Below are positions 39,666 to 50,436 of a DNA stretch of 64,000 bases, in pieces. The notes under the pieces were generated by a model that did no database searches, was not told where the DNA came from, and saw only the letters and a program-made list of their open reading frames with translations. Position numbers and translations under genes: made by a program. Position 1 is the stretch's first letter, and each line of letters begins with the position of its first letter. Origin of the DNA: Tigriopus japonicus (lineage: Eukaryota; Arthropoda; Copepoda; Harpacticoida; Harpacticidae); assembly GCA_010645155.1 (NCBI GenBank), contig CM021317.1, positions 11,988,658 through 12,052,657 of the forward strand, given 5' to 3'.

Positions 39666-40534
39666 TTAGAGGATTTGACAGCCTCTCAAGTTTGAACGAA
39701 TTGAATTGGGTGGGGCCACCACACAACGAATGGCCTCGTTAAAGACCTCGTGAAGGTGCTCTTGCGTTTTGGCCGAACATTCAACATATTTTCGAGCCCC
39801 AATGCTTTCGGCAACGGATTGACCTTCGTTGGTTGAGACACACGATTCCTTGAGGAAAGATTTTTCAATTAGGTACTTTGAAAATTAAAAACAAAAAAAA
39901 CCTCTGTGAGCGAACCTTGTTTTTCGAGTTCTTTCGCAAATCTTTTTTGGTCCCGACCAAAATAATGGGTGCCTTTCGGGCATATCGCCGCAATTCGGGC
40001 AGCCATTTTCCTTTCGTGTTGTTAAGCGAAGACTTTTCAATCAAGGAGAAGCACAAGATGAACACGTCCACGTTGGTGTAAGATAGTGGTCTACAGGAAA
40101 AAGTTTCTTTCAACATAGGATCCAATATCAAAAGGGTGTGTTTCAATCTAAGGCCAGGACGTCAGAGGTTAGCAAACGAATGAACGATGCTAAATGATTT
40201 TTTTAATATAAAAGAGGGAACTTTGTTTCTATTGTTGGATTCATGAATTTGTTAGCCGCAAGTTTTGAGCAAATTGGTGGTTCTGACGCATACTATTCAA
40301 CTTTAATTAATGCATTTCAAACCTGAGCCTGTCATAATCCTCCTGACCCGCTGTATCCCACAAACTGAGCCGCACATTGCGCCCATCCACTAGAACGTCC
40401 GTGGTGTAATTGTCGAACACAGTAGGAATATAATCTTCGGGGAAGACGTTATTGCTGTAGCTCATGAGGAGACAGGTCTTGCCCACGGCTCCATCGCCAA
40501 CCACCACCATCTTGATCTCCAATTCGTGGTTCAT
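39666..40534 (-). CDS. Rho-family small GTPase (three exons, 198 aa)
   Basis: Exons (transcription order) 40323-40534, 39916-40090 and 39666-39875 join in frame to 198 residues. It has the Rho-family signature: P-loop [11 protein letters not shown], switch [14 protein letters not shown], switch [24 protein letters not shown] for guanine binding, and ECSAK. It ends in a CAAX box CQIL (a prenylation signal; the Leu suggests geranylgeranylation). The sequence is intermediate between Rac, Cdc42 and RhoG types (Rac-like switch II, but [16 protein letters not shown] after it), and the Rho insert region is short and altered (KNSKNKYLIEKS). I cannot assign a named orthologue; a diverged Rac/Cdc42 paralogue is likely. 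All GTPase residues are intact, so it should cycle and signal to actin. It lies just downstream of Raptor on the same strand. Confidence 0.9.
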
Positions 40535-40884
40535 TTTTCCGTAATATTACCAAGATCTTTTACCTTCTCCTTTGACAAGTCGCGAGTAAAGAGCGAGTTT
40601 CTTCTGATATGAAGAGCATCCGTTTAAAACCCCTATTGAGTTTTCCTGATAAAAATAGACTTCTTTTGAAGCGGAAACGTTCACCAGAGCAAGACTTTCA
40701 GTTCAGCCTCTTTCATGTCCGGCTTTGGTGAATAAAATGGCGGCAAATGAACTCCCTTTGTCATTTGTATTGTTCACTTGATGTCACAAATACACACAAT
40801 TTACGCATATGTATTCATCATCCACGAGGACTACACACGACTATCATTGTTTAATGAGAATGCTGAAACATTTAGATTGGGCGT

Positions 40885-43800
40885 TTACAAACTTCTCCGC
40901 AACTTAAAGATACGCACAGCACCATCGTTTGGACCCACGGCCAATTGCAGAAGATGCGGGTGAAAGGTCAGACATCCAACGGACTGACGAAGTCGATGGC
41001 CCAATAAACCATCGGAACATTTGATTGTATTCAACGCCAAGCCTTGATTCGGCAAGATAGACTCGACAATCACATGGCTGGTCGAGGTCCATGCGGCCAC
41101 AATGGGGGCTCGCTTGTGGATAGTTAGGGACTGAATCGAATTGCCGAGACTAATCGACCGCGCCAACGCTGCATCATTCGTCTTTCGAGGGTCCAAGATC
41201 CGAATTTGACCGTCTTCAGAACCCGCTACCAAGTGTCCGATGAAGCCACCTTCGTCGTGGATCTGACAGTCCATGATCTTGCGCGATTGCTCTTTGAAGG
41301 CGATCACTAGAGCTGAGGAAGTCCTGGTGTCGAACATCCGAACAGACCCGTCCGTGAAGCCTCCGCTCAAAAGATGGGGATTCCTCGGGTCGTAATTTAA
41401 GCACGTGGTTTGGGCATTGGTGCACGTGTCAAAGTCGCGAATCTGGAGCTCACGATGAGCGTCCCAAAGACGCACGATGGGACTCATGCCCCCTGAGACG
41501 GCGATCACACGCTCCTTTTGCTCCCAAGCCATGCAGAATTTGGACGGGTTGCGAACTCGCGTTTGCGGCGTTCCCGACCCCACCTCTCTTAAGGCACGCC
41601 ACGAAGTCACTAGACGCACTCCACGCCCATCGTCGATGTCTTTGAACACTCTCAAGGAGCCGTCGTCCGTGCCTGCCAAGAGTAGGGCGTGCTCGTGGGC
41701 GTTGATGTAAGCAATGGTGGTGAAAATGGATCGATGATAGCGCTTGTCCCGGATCTCGATCGGACAAAGGGACGTGTTGGTCATGAGATCTTGCATTTGG
41801 ATATGACGTTGACCAGCCACGGCCAATTGGGCGTTGTAAGGGTGGAAATAGATCAGATTTGGCGGGAAATTGGTCCGGAAATCCACCACAGGCTCATCTA
41901 ACTTGCACATCCCGGTTTTTAGAGTCTCACGCTGTCTCTCGGATTCCGAACGGACCTCTACATTGCGATTATAGAGCCACTCTCGAACCCAATGGAGACT
42001 AGATTCCGGATCCCCGGCCTCATTTTGGCACTCGGACTCCATGAGGGGCTTCGTGAAATAGGTCGACGACCAAGCCAGGAACTCGGTGTCCAATTCGGGT
42101 CGTTTCAAATCGCGCGCATTGAGCGAGGTATTAGGCGAAGGATTGTGGCTTTTCGTGCCTCTCGTGGGCGACTCAGATCCCCGAGCAGGCGTTCCACCGC
42201 GGGACGAATTTCCCTTAGTGGACGTGGTTGGAGGCATGGATTGGTGTTGCTGACTCTCCGAGGATCTCCGCTCAGGAGGAGGCATGGACCGATTCATTTT
42301 TGAGCCGGGGGGAGACGTGCCCAGCATGAAGGAAGGCTTCACCGGCGACGAGGGCACCGAGGCCGTCTCGAGGATGCAGGAAATTCTGGGAGCTTGTCTT
42401 TCTTTATCCCTCGCCTTCACTTTCAAGTAGACGAGCACGGATTCGGCCATGCTCGCCACGTCCGGATCCGGGTCGTTGGCCATCTGGTTGAAACCGTTCC
42501 AGATTTTGCTGTACACGCCTCCAATGGACAGGGAGGACAATGATCCCGAGCTCAAAAGGAGGCTGGCGGATCCACTGCGATGAATCGGCGACTGGATCGC
42601 GTCCAAAGCCGGGGTGGACACACTCGGAGAGATCCTCATGAGCCCATCCCGCGACCCAACTCGACGCATTCCCCCGGATACTGCTCCGCCACCCATGACA
42701 TGGAGATTGGCCGAGGAGAGCGCGGCTTTGGGCTGATAGGGACCTGAGGGCGACATCTGCTGCTGCTGCTGTTGCTGTTGTTGCATTTGAGCTTGCTCTC
42801 CAAACGCTACGCGACACACGGTCACAAAGTTGGCCTCGAAGGCATTCACGATGTAGCTCATGGCCACCACGAGTTCTTTGCGTACTAACGGGGACCCGTC
42901 ATCATGGACCACATTGAACACGTGCTGCGCAATGGCATGGTCCAACGTGTTGGCGTGCTCGGTTCGTTCCTCACAACTGTTGATAAATGTTCCTAAGGCA
43001 AACACTGCCGCGGCTCGGACCTCGGGCACTGGGTCTTTTAAGAGTTCATAGAGCTTCTCGTGGGCGTTATCACGGGCCCCTCGCCAACGAGCAGTCTCAT
43101 ATTTGTCCCAAACCCTTCCGAGCGCAATGGCCAACCACTGTCGCAATATCACATCCTCATCGTCTAAATGCTCCAAGCAAATGGCGATCAGATTCGTCTT
43201 CTCGGCCTCCTTCTGACCTTGCTGAAAGTTATGCACGATGGTGGCCAGAATAAAGGCTGCCCAAGTGCGATGCGTGGGCATCATGCAGTCATCTTGAAGC
43301 ACCGAAATGAAGTAGTTATGGCTTGAATCGCGGATCAGATCCGCCTGACAAGAATGATCCACGGCCAGGATCTTGGCCCAAATCGACACGAGCAGAGGTC
43401 GGAGTTCACGGGCCGACGATTGCAACAACTTGAGAACGTAGGGAAAGATGCCGACGGATAAGGCGAGATTCACGGCCCACGGACCAAGATCTAAGAATCG
43501 ACCGAGAAGATCCAAAGCTCGCAATCGGTGAGCTTGACTCAGCAGCACTTGCAACACGATGGGAAGTTGCTCTGGCGGAGGTCGCTCCTCTCGGCCATGC
43601 ATCAACCACACCTAAAATACACCATACATTCTATCAGTACTACCAAACATATCAAAGATAGAGCGATACACGATTGAATACCTTTCAATCAAGCCTTTAA
43701 CTTTTAAAACTCTTTTTCGGGCGTTTAAAATATTTCATGTGGATTTTACATGGATTTTACTTTTTTTAACCAAAAAATTACCGCAAAGTTCTTTTTGCCT

Positions 43801-45498
43801 AAATGACAAAGAGGCAAAAGATATCAGCACAAAAAGTATTGAAGCTAGACAGACCACCGTACTTTGATCTGCTCTCTAATCAAGTGAGAGATCACTTACT
43901 TCGAATGATGTGAGCTGCTCCTCGAAGAAAGTGGACGATTTGTATGGCACACCCTTCTCGAGGATATCCGTGAGCTGAGCCAGACACATGTCCACAGCCA
44001 GATCCCAGGCCTTCCACATGGCATGCTGATGAGTGTGGGGCAAAACGGGCTGCGACACGGGCGTGCAATCATAGGAGCGCATGATCCGCTCAGCGAGCAG
44101 ATAGTTGCGGAACAATGACGCAACAAGAAGGTCCTGACGAAACAGCTTTTGGAACACGTCCCGGGGAAGGGTGTTCCACGCGATCGTGTCCGTGATGGCC
44201 GTGAAGATCCAATTGAGCTCGCCCAACATGGTTCGACGATCCGTGAGCTGACCTAAGGGTTCAAAATGAAAGGGAGATGTTAAGTAGTACAAATCCATGA
44301 CAGAGGATTCTTTTGGGGATGCTTCCGAGACTTTAATCAAAAAAGTCCATGACAAGCATGAAGAAGCAAAAGCGAGAAGGAACGGGCTTGAAACTAAATG
44401 CTTCACACTTGCAACAACCAAACCTGGATACAAGAACACTTGATATGAATACGGGTAGCATTGCTTTTATAAACTTTGATGTCGGTACTAGCATTTACCC
44501 CATGAATCTTGATTAAGTTCAAGATTTCACGTCTTACCTGGGATGCGATCGATCATTTCAATGGTGACTTCGGGGGCGAGTTTCCCGTGTTTCTGCATGA
44601 CAAACCAACGCAGGCCCATCTTAATGGGCGTGGTCAGACACGAGGTGAAGAGATCGGCCGGGAGCTCGGGATTCATGGGCAGGATCTGATTGGCGGCACA
44701 AGCGGCCAGCTGGATACAATTCTTCTGCGAAATGGGCGTGGCCAAATCTTTCGCCGAGACGCCCTGGGAGTTGACTTGCTCGAGGTATTCGCGCTCATGC
44801 TGTTCGGCAAAATGCTCAAACGACTGCACAATGATGCCCGCATTCGAGCAGTCGTACACGAATATCGACGGCGATCCCATCCAAGTCTGGAGATCGTACA
44901 GACTCAACGGAATGTACTGCGTGTAGTTCCGATTGAACACCCAGATCTCGCCGTTCGTCGTGGGTTTGGGCACGCCGTGACCATTGTAATGAAACAAGAC
45001 CCGTTCCTCGTGGGCGTTTCGCCGTAAGCTCATTGCCAAACGACGGACTTCCTCCAGGGGCGGATCGAGACTCTGTCGGTATCGGGCGCGAGGCTGCCAA
45101 CGCTCGTATTGCTTTTGCAGATTGTTGCCGATGGTGTCGATGGCGCGCTGCGGATTCATCGTCTGCGGGTCCACCCAACACTCCATGCGGGCGCACGGCT
45201 GCGTTTTCGTCACGTCCGGCGGGTCCACGCCCACATTCAGACAGATTACCAAAGCCACGCTCACCGTCTTCATGCGTTCGCGCATGCGCCAGCTTTGCGT
45301 CTCGGTGGGACCGCCCACGATGGTTTCCACGTGACGACGCTCATTAAAGGCCAAGGCCATGGAGCGATCCTCACTCGCCGCATCCAAATGACCGCTCGTA
45401 GACGTCTCTTCACGCACTTCCACGCCTTCTTCGGGCGCCAAAATCAGCCGATTCAGGCCGTCACTTAACATCCATTCCGGATCGCCCGGCGCCGCCAT
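40885..45498 (-). CDS. RPTOR: Raptor, mTORC1 scaffold subunit (three exons, 1346 aa)
   Basis: Exons (transcription order) 44538-45498, 43900-44252 and 40885-43611 join in frame to 1346 residues, close to human Raptor (1335). Raptor recruits TOS-motif substrates such as S6K and 4E-BP to mTOR and links the complex to Rag GTPases at the lysosome. Exon 1 has the caspase-like RNC domain: [40 protein letters not shown] and [13 protein letters not shown]. Exon 2 and the start of exon 3 form armadillo/HEAT repeats ([16 protein letters not shown]). A Ser/Pro-rich linker with a poly-Gln run at about 42760-42790 follows. The last about 350 residues form the WD40 propeller ([30 protein letters not shown]). 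Start ATG 45498 ([11 protein letters not shown]) is the first in frame. The upstream neighbour URM1 ends only 97 bp away on the same strand. Confidence 0.96.
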
Positions 45499-45511
45499 CT
45501 TTCTCAACAGA

Positions 45512-45529
45512 CTATCAAAAGAATTAGTA
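45512..45529 (-). promoter_or_regulatory. Candidate splice-acceptor signal just upstream of the Raptor start
   Basis: In the 97-bp gap between URM1 and RPTOR the minus strand reads TACTAATTCTTTTGATAG, ending 13 bp before the Raptor ATG. TACTAAT resembles a branch point, followed by a T-rich tract and AG. There is no room for a full upstream promoter, so this may be the acceptor of a 5' untranslated intron or of trans-splicing. Inference only. Confidence 0.35.
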
Positions 45530-45595
45530 CACAAATCTATTACGGATATCCGAGGCGGGTTCGAGGGTGGTCTGTCAATCTGTCTATCTATCTAT

Positions 45596-45931
45596 TTATC
45601 CGCCGTGAAGCGTGGAAATGAAGGTGATTTGGTCTTGGTCGGCTAGTCGGTAGTCGGTTTGTCCCATGAGTTCCCAATCGGCCTCGTTAATGAGCACCAA
45701 GATGCCCGGACGCACGGATTGGTCCTTAAGGAACAACTCGGGACGCTCTTCCAGTAAATGGTCCTTGATCCAGAGCAACAAATCGCCGAGAGTAGCCACC
45801 TCTTGGCCGTTCACCGCCACCGAATGCTGGCGACGATGACCCACCAGCAATTCCGCGCCCCCGGAGAACTCTAATTGAAGGCGGAGCGTGGGATTAGCCT
45901 GCTGCTGGGCGGACGACGCTGAGGCGCTCAT
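45596..45931 (-). CDS. URM1: Ubiquitin-related modifier 1
   Basis: A single-exon frame of 111 residues from ATG 45931 (MSASASSAQQQ). URM1 is a beta-grasp sulfur carrier, activated as a thiocarboxylate by MOCS3/UBA4, for 2-thiolation of wobble uridine in cytosolic tRNAs; it also acts as a protein modifier. Family features are LRLQLEFSGGAELL at the start, LLLWIKDHLLEERPELFL, SVRPGILVLINEADWELMG and the obligatory C-terminal end STLHGG with the reactive Gly-Gly. Length is typical (about 100 residues plus a short Ala/Gln N-terminal extension). A longer in-frame reading from 45967 starts at TTG, not ATG, and was not used. It lies 97 bp upstream of RPTOR on the same strand. Confidence 0.96.
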   Translation of the reverse strand: MSASASSAQQQANPTLRLQLEFSGGAELLVGHRRQHSVAVNGQEVATLGDLLLWIKDHLLEERPELFLKDQSVRPGILVLINEADWELMGQTDYRLADQDQITFISTLHGG

Positions 45932-46647
45932 CAGGACGGACAAGCGTGAACTTTGACCCCGGGACAAATCATCAACGAAGAGAGAGAGAGAGAGAGAGAG
46001 AGAGGTTAAACGCCAAGCACGGAGAGGTTGAGGAGGAGGACGGGCGGAACCTGGGCGTTCTTACGTTGGATGTGGGTGGGGCGCGGTTGGTTGCAGCGAC
46101 TCTCTCGAGTGGGACGATGAGTGTGGACGGACAAACTACGCATGCGTACACGTAACTAGTCAGAAACTAGCTCCATCCACCACGATGTTTAAGAAAATCG
46201 GAGAGCTCTTCTGTGAATGTCAGGGTGAGGAATGGATGACTATGAGTGAATGATGGACCAAAACGACCCGACGGTTGGATAAGGTGGCGGATTTTGAAAC
46301 CTCGTGCCTTTGAACTTTTGCGCAATATATACTATGTAGATCGTTTTTTCAAACAATTTAACACTTACGTTTATTGTTTATTGCGACATTTAAAGTCATT
46401 GGACAATGTATGCATTTTTAAATTCAAAGTAGAAATGTCTTGGTTGAGGGGTTGGCTGCCATTCGAGGCGTCGTGTCCACTATTCCCATCCATTCCTGTA
46501 TGTCGTGTTGTTCCGTCTGGCTGTCGTATTCCTTGTTCGGTTGAGGTCCGCCATCTGTGGCCAGTGAAAAAGGGCATATTCTTCGAAGATAGGTCATAGG
46601 TCATAGATAGGCAATATATACTGGTCCGCGTCAAATAGGTTTGGGGT
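45932..46647. other. URM1 upstream region
   Basis: Contains a GA microsatellite and the likely promoter of URM1. A short plus-strand ATG at 46183 (MFKKIGELFCECQ then a GTGAGG donor-like site) could be a first exon of an unseen gene, but no continuing exon was found. Confidence 0.4.
45977..46004 (+). repeat. GA microsatellite
   Basis: About 14 AG dinucleotides just upstream of URM1. Confidence 0.9.
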
Positions 46648-46843
46648 GATTGTGGTTGCTAGGGGTGGAGGCTTGAGCCTCGGCATCAAATTTTTCTGAG
46701 GGGCAATCTCATGTAGGTATCAGAATGGGTCTCGGTCTGTGGGTGTGAAAGTTCCCTTGAGAAAGTTCAGGGAGGCGAATCGAACCTGAAACCTCTTTCA
46801 CTATAGGAAAATGTGATAGCCACGACACCGCGTCTTCTCTCAT
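46648..46843 (-). mobile_element. tRNA-derived SINE, copy 2
   Basis: Read on the minus strand it parallels copy 1 at 1692-1937: GGTGTCGTGG, TTTCCTATAGTG, a B box GGTTCGATTCG (better preserved than in copy 1), CTTTCTCAAGG, CACACCCACAGAC, CATTCTGATA, GCCGAGGCTCAAGCCTCC and CCCTAGCAACCACAATC. It is about 50 bp shorter in the body and lacks a clear poly-A tail. Confidence 0.75.
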
Positions 46844-47593
46844 TGATCAAATAATTTGACAAACCTCGGTTGCCCTGGTTCACGTTTAACTCACTCATTG
46901 CTCCCAGAGGCGCTTTCATTTGTTTAAATTTGTAAAAAAGCTGTTCAGGTGTGAAAACGAATCTGGGAAACAGTTCAATTTTCCGTTGAATTCATGTACA
47001 ATTGATGAAAATTGAAAAGAACAAAATCAAAGAAAAGAGGTTTCTTTGATTTTCTAACAATGGATACTCAAATTATTTTCAATTATTGCTACATTTAACA
47101 GAAATTTACATTTTTTTTTTGTTTCATGCTTGTTGATCTTTCTGAGGTTCATGAAAATTGCAACAACTTGAATTTTGCGCATACAATTGCAAAGAGCAAT
47201 AGTCTCATTGGTTTTAGACAGACTAAGTGCCGCAAATGATGACTAAGAAATTGAATTGAAAAGTAACTTCCAGTATGATCCATGGCAAGGCTCAGCTGAA
47301 TACATTTGTAATTTCATTTGGAGTCTCTGCCTCAGCATTTTAGGCGCTTTAGTTTGTCCAAAACTGATGTATGAACGTTGCTATCTGCAAATTCATGTGT
47401 ATAGTGAAAAGTTTGACCTGTTGTTACATAAAATGCACTAGATGGCTCACATTTTCTTTGTATTCTATTATCATAGTGCTCTAACATTGCTCAATTGAGA
47501 CTGACGTCAATGTCGTTATTTGATGGACTGATACGCTTTTTGACATTTTGGCAACATTTCCTAATAAACCAAAACCTCAACAAGCCTTTAATC
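46844..47593. other. AT-rich spacer
   Basis: No gene recognised; short chance frames only. Confidence 0.5.
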
Positions 47594-47812
47594 CAAGGGT
47601 GTGCAAACTTAATTAGTAGTGGGCCAAATTGACCGGACCGTTGGTGCTCGCGGGCCACACCATCCAAAACGGCAAATAATTCCAAGTATGAAATTCTACA
47701 ATCTACCTACGCTACATATGCATGATCAATCTTATGTATTATACTGATCCTTTCGCAGGCCACGCGAAATCAGCTCGCGGGCCAGGGCACCCCTCCCCAC
47801 CCCACACCCCTG
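47594..47812. mobile_element. hAT-type MITE, 219 bp
   Basis: The left end is CAAGGGTGTGCAAAC and the right end read inward is CAGGGGTGTGGGGTG. It is flanked by a perfect 8-bp duplication CTTTAATC (47586-47593 and 47813-47820). The interior has GTGGGCCAAATTG and GCGGGCC motifs recalling the 37013 element, but the termini differ, so it is a related subfamily. Confidence 0.85.
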
Positions 47813-48640
47813 CTTTAATCAATCCAGTGCCTTTGCATCTTGCTCTTAAGCACAACTTTTGCGTTTTCTAAAGCCTAACTAAATGCGTTGAAAGACGAGT
47901 TGATGCTTCCAGCTTTAATTTTAGAACTAATTTTTTTTAAAACTATTTTGAAAGCTCGCAATTTGCGACTCTTGACATTGGGCAGGTCATGAAACGGATT
48001 CAGTTAACTGTCCTATTGACGATTTTTTACGTACAAAGCATGGAGAATCTCAATATTAGGAACTTATTTTAGCTAAAAAAAATCGCTTACTTTTCCTTAT
48101 GGCGCTTAAGTCGAACCCCCAAGCGTCTCTGACATCCAGCGTCTCTATCTAACACAAACTATAAAACTAACTCAATGCATCCATCTTTCGGACCTTTTAG
48201 GTTCACACCCAACCACGGTACGCATCCTACGATAAGTAGTCCTTAACCAGGGTTGCACTGAAACGTGACTAAACCGTAGCAACCAACAGCGTCCCTGCCA
48301 AAAGATGGATAGAGATCTAATATTCATATTTGTCTGAAAATCCTAATTTTTCCAATATATGATCATGATAGATACCTGAAAGTATCCCTCGTTGAGCATC
48401 TCCATCCAGCCAAACAAACAACCCATCTAGTTTCTTAGCATTTTAAAGAACCACTCTTTTTCATCTCAGCTCTTTTTGAAAGACTTGAAAAACCGTCACC
48501 TTGATTCCCAATTCCATCCCCAAAAAACTCAACAATGAATCAATGAATTAATCAATCACGAGGATGCGGCGGTTTTCCAGCTTTGGCTCCACGTAAATGA
48601 TAAGAGCTACTGAAATGACCCCTTTTTCTATGAGTGAGTG
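47813..48640. other. Spacer upstream of TRAPPC2L
   Basis: AT-rich. Likely contains the single promoter for the TRAPPC2L-ARL16-INTS13 group. Minus-strand frames at 48548-48889 are shadows of TRAPPC2L exon 1. Confidence 0.45.
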
Positions 48641-49786
48641 ATGGCCAGTTGCGTGGGCGTGTTGTCGTGGAGTAATTCTCCGTTGTTCGTGCGTTCCCGC
48701 GATCCCGAGCGCGATTTGGCCGACCAATACGCCCTCCACACGTCGTTGGACGTGATCGAAGAGAAGACCAGCGCCAGTTTGACCCTCCATGCCGTGGCCA
48801 ATAAAAAGGCCATCGAACAACAGACCCGAGAGCTCTACTTGGGCGTGCTCTTTGCCACGGAAAAGCAAAAGGTGCCGCCACCGGATCAATGGGATCCACC
48901 CTCATTATTAGAGCCTTGGGAGGAGGAGGGAGGGTCGTTTGGGTTACAATGGGTCATTGTTTGGAATTGATGTTGAAAAAGAAGGAATTTGAAGTGGGAA
49001 GGGGAAGAGAGATAGGAGTAGGACTGATGTATCACTTTTCTTAGGGACTTTTCACCCACTGGAAAATTTTGATCACAAAGACTGGCAAATTAATGATTGT
49101 TTTAAACTCAACAAAATCAAAGGGTCTAAGACAACGTGTGAAACTTTTGATAGCTATCCATCATGAACACGACGCAAGGCATCTAGGGCTAGGGATTTTT
49201 TTTGAGTCGAGCAAAGTTTCCAGACGTTTCAAGGTGTAGGGTCAGCCGAGGGTCGGCTTATTTCTGACGCGAGCAAAGACGGAAAACAAGCTGTTTTCAA
49301 CTCTCTAGATTTACTCAATAATCAGTATTTAAAATCCCAATGTAACGGTAATTTTACCGTTGGCTAAAGTTACAATTCAGTAAGATATGGTGTATCTTTC
49401 CTTAGGATGAAATTTCGATATTAGATTGATCTAGGTAATGGCAGACTGTACCTATATGTTAATGTTGAGTTACGAGCAAAAAATGGCAACCCAACCGCAT
49501 CACAAGTATTTTGATTTGTCCTAACCTGATTTTTTTAAATCCCTCTAATTCATGATACAATTTTCTTTATCAGGTTTTTGGGTATGTGACCAACACGCGG
49601 ATCAAGTTCATCATTATTGTGGACGCCTCGAATGTGGCCTTGCGAGATAACGAGATTCGGCAAATGTTCCGCAAACTTCACACCGCCTACACGCAATTGC
49701 TGTCCAATCCGTTCTATACTCCCGGTGAAGCTATTCAATCGAAGAAGTTCGCTCAAATCGTCCAAGGTCTCATGGCTCGAGCTTGA
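48641..49786 (+). CDS. TRAPPC2L: TRAPP complex subunit 2-like protein (two exons, 147 aa)
   Basis: Exons 48641-48871 and 49574-49786 join in frame to 147 residues. It is a sedlin/longin-fold subunit of the TRAPP tethering complexes that activate Rab1 and Rab11 in ER-Golgi traffic. Family blocks are MASCVGVLSWSNSPLFVRS, YALHTSLDVIEEKTS, RELYLGVLFATEKQK, then VFGYVTNTRIKFIIIVD, ALRDNEIRQMFRKLH and NPFYTPGEAIQSKKF. The length matches the usual 140 residues. The ATG at 48641 was chosen because the in-frame codon before it is GTG and the family starts M-A. The donor follows AAG at 48871 and the 702-bp intron holds nothing recognisable. ARL16 starts 41 bp after this stop on the same strand. Confidence 0.95.
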
Positions 49787-49827
49787 ACCTATCTGTGATG
49801 AGATTCTATTGGAATTGAATTCGGGTC

Positions 49828-50403
49828 ATGGTGGTGTTTGTGGTTGGAGCTGAACAAGCGGGCAAAACTCTTTTATGTTTGAAACTTTCTTCGTCCGGGA
49901 GTGACGAGTATCCGAGTCCGAAGACCACCAAAACCCAGCCCACAGTGGGCGTGAATCATTTTAACGTGGACTTCAGTGCGGTGAAAGCTCAGCAAAATCG
50001 GAACAAAAACGAGCCCAAACGGACTTCTAAAGTGGTAGTGAAAGAGCTTGGAGGACAGTTGTGTCAAAATTGGTTGGCTTACTTTGGTCAAGACGTTCGT
50101 GATCTCATATTTGTGATCGATGTAAGTGACTTGAGCGTGATTGCTCGGATTGGTGTGCATCTTTTGGAGTGCCTGAACCATTTTGGTGCCTTGAAAGAAT
50201 CGACACGTGTGCTTATCGTCTACTCCAAGATTGACTTGGTGACCAAAGATTTACAAGTGCATTTACGGCGAGTGCGCAATATTCTTCGAGTAACCTATCT
50301 CTTTGCTTGGTATCAAACGATCGATTTCCAGGAAGTGACCTACAGCGCTTACGAAGATCAAGGCCTTCCCTACATTAAAAACTGGTTAAGACTCTTGGTC
50401 TGA
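49828..50403 (+). CDS. ARL16: ADP-ribosylation factor-like protein 16 (intronless, 191 aa)
   Basis: A single-exon frame starting ATG 49828 (MVVFVVGAEQAGKTLL). It is an atypical ARF-like GTPase linked in vertebrates to ciliary traffic from the Golgi. Diagnostic features are a start directly at the first beta strand with no myristoylation Gly or amphipathic helix, P-loop GAEQAGKT, TQPTVGVN for switch I, KELGGQLCQNW (E-L-G-G in place of the usual D-x-G-G), LIFVIDVSD, and YSKIDL in place of NKxD. The variant G motifs are those seen in human ARL16, so the protein may bind nucleotide weakly. It sits between TRAPPC2L and INTS13 with gaps of 41 and 33 bp, too small for its own promoter and terminator. 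Confidence 0.87.
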   Translation: MVVFVVGAEQAGKTLLCLKLSSSGSDEYPSPKTTKTQPTVGVNHFNVDFSAVKAQQNRNKNEPKRTSKVVVKELGGQLCQNWLAYFGQDVRDLIFVIDVSDLSVIARIGVHLLECLNHFGALKESTRVLIVYSKIDLVTKDLQVHLRRVRNILRVTYLFAWYQTIDFQEVTYSAYEDQGLPYIKNWLRLLV

Positions 50404-50436
50404 TTCTGCAACAGAGAAAATAGTAATCTTGGCAAA

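Noticed and set aside
46183..46229. Possible first exon MFKKIGELFCECQ followed by a GTGAGG donor
   Set aside because: Good context, but no in-frame continuing exon with a recognisable product was found before TRAPPC2L.
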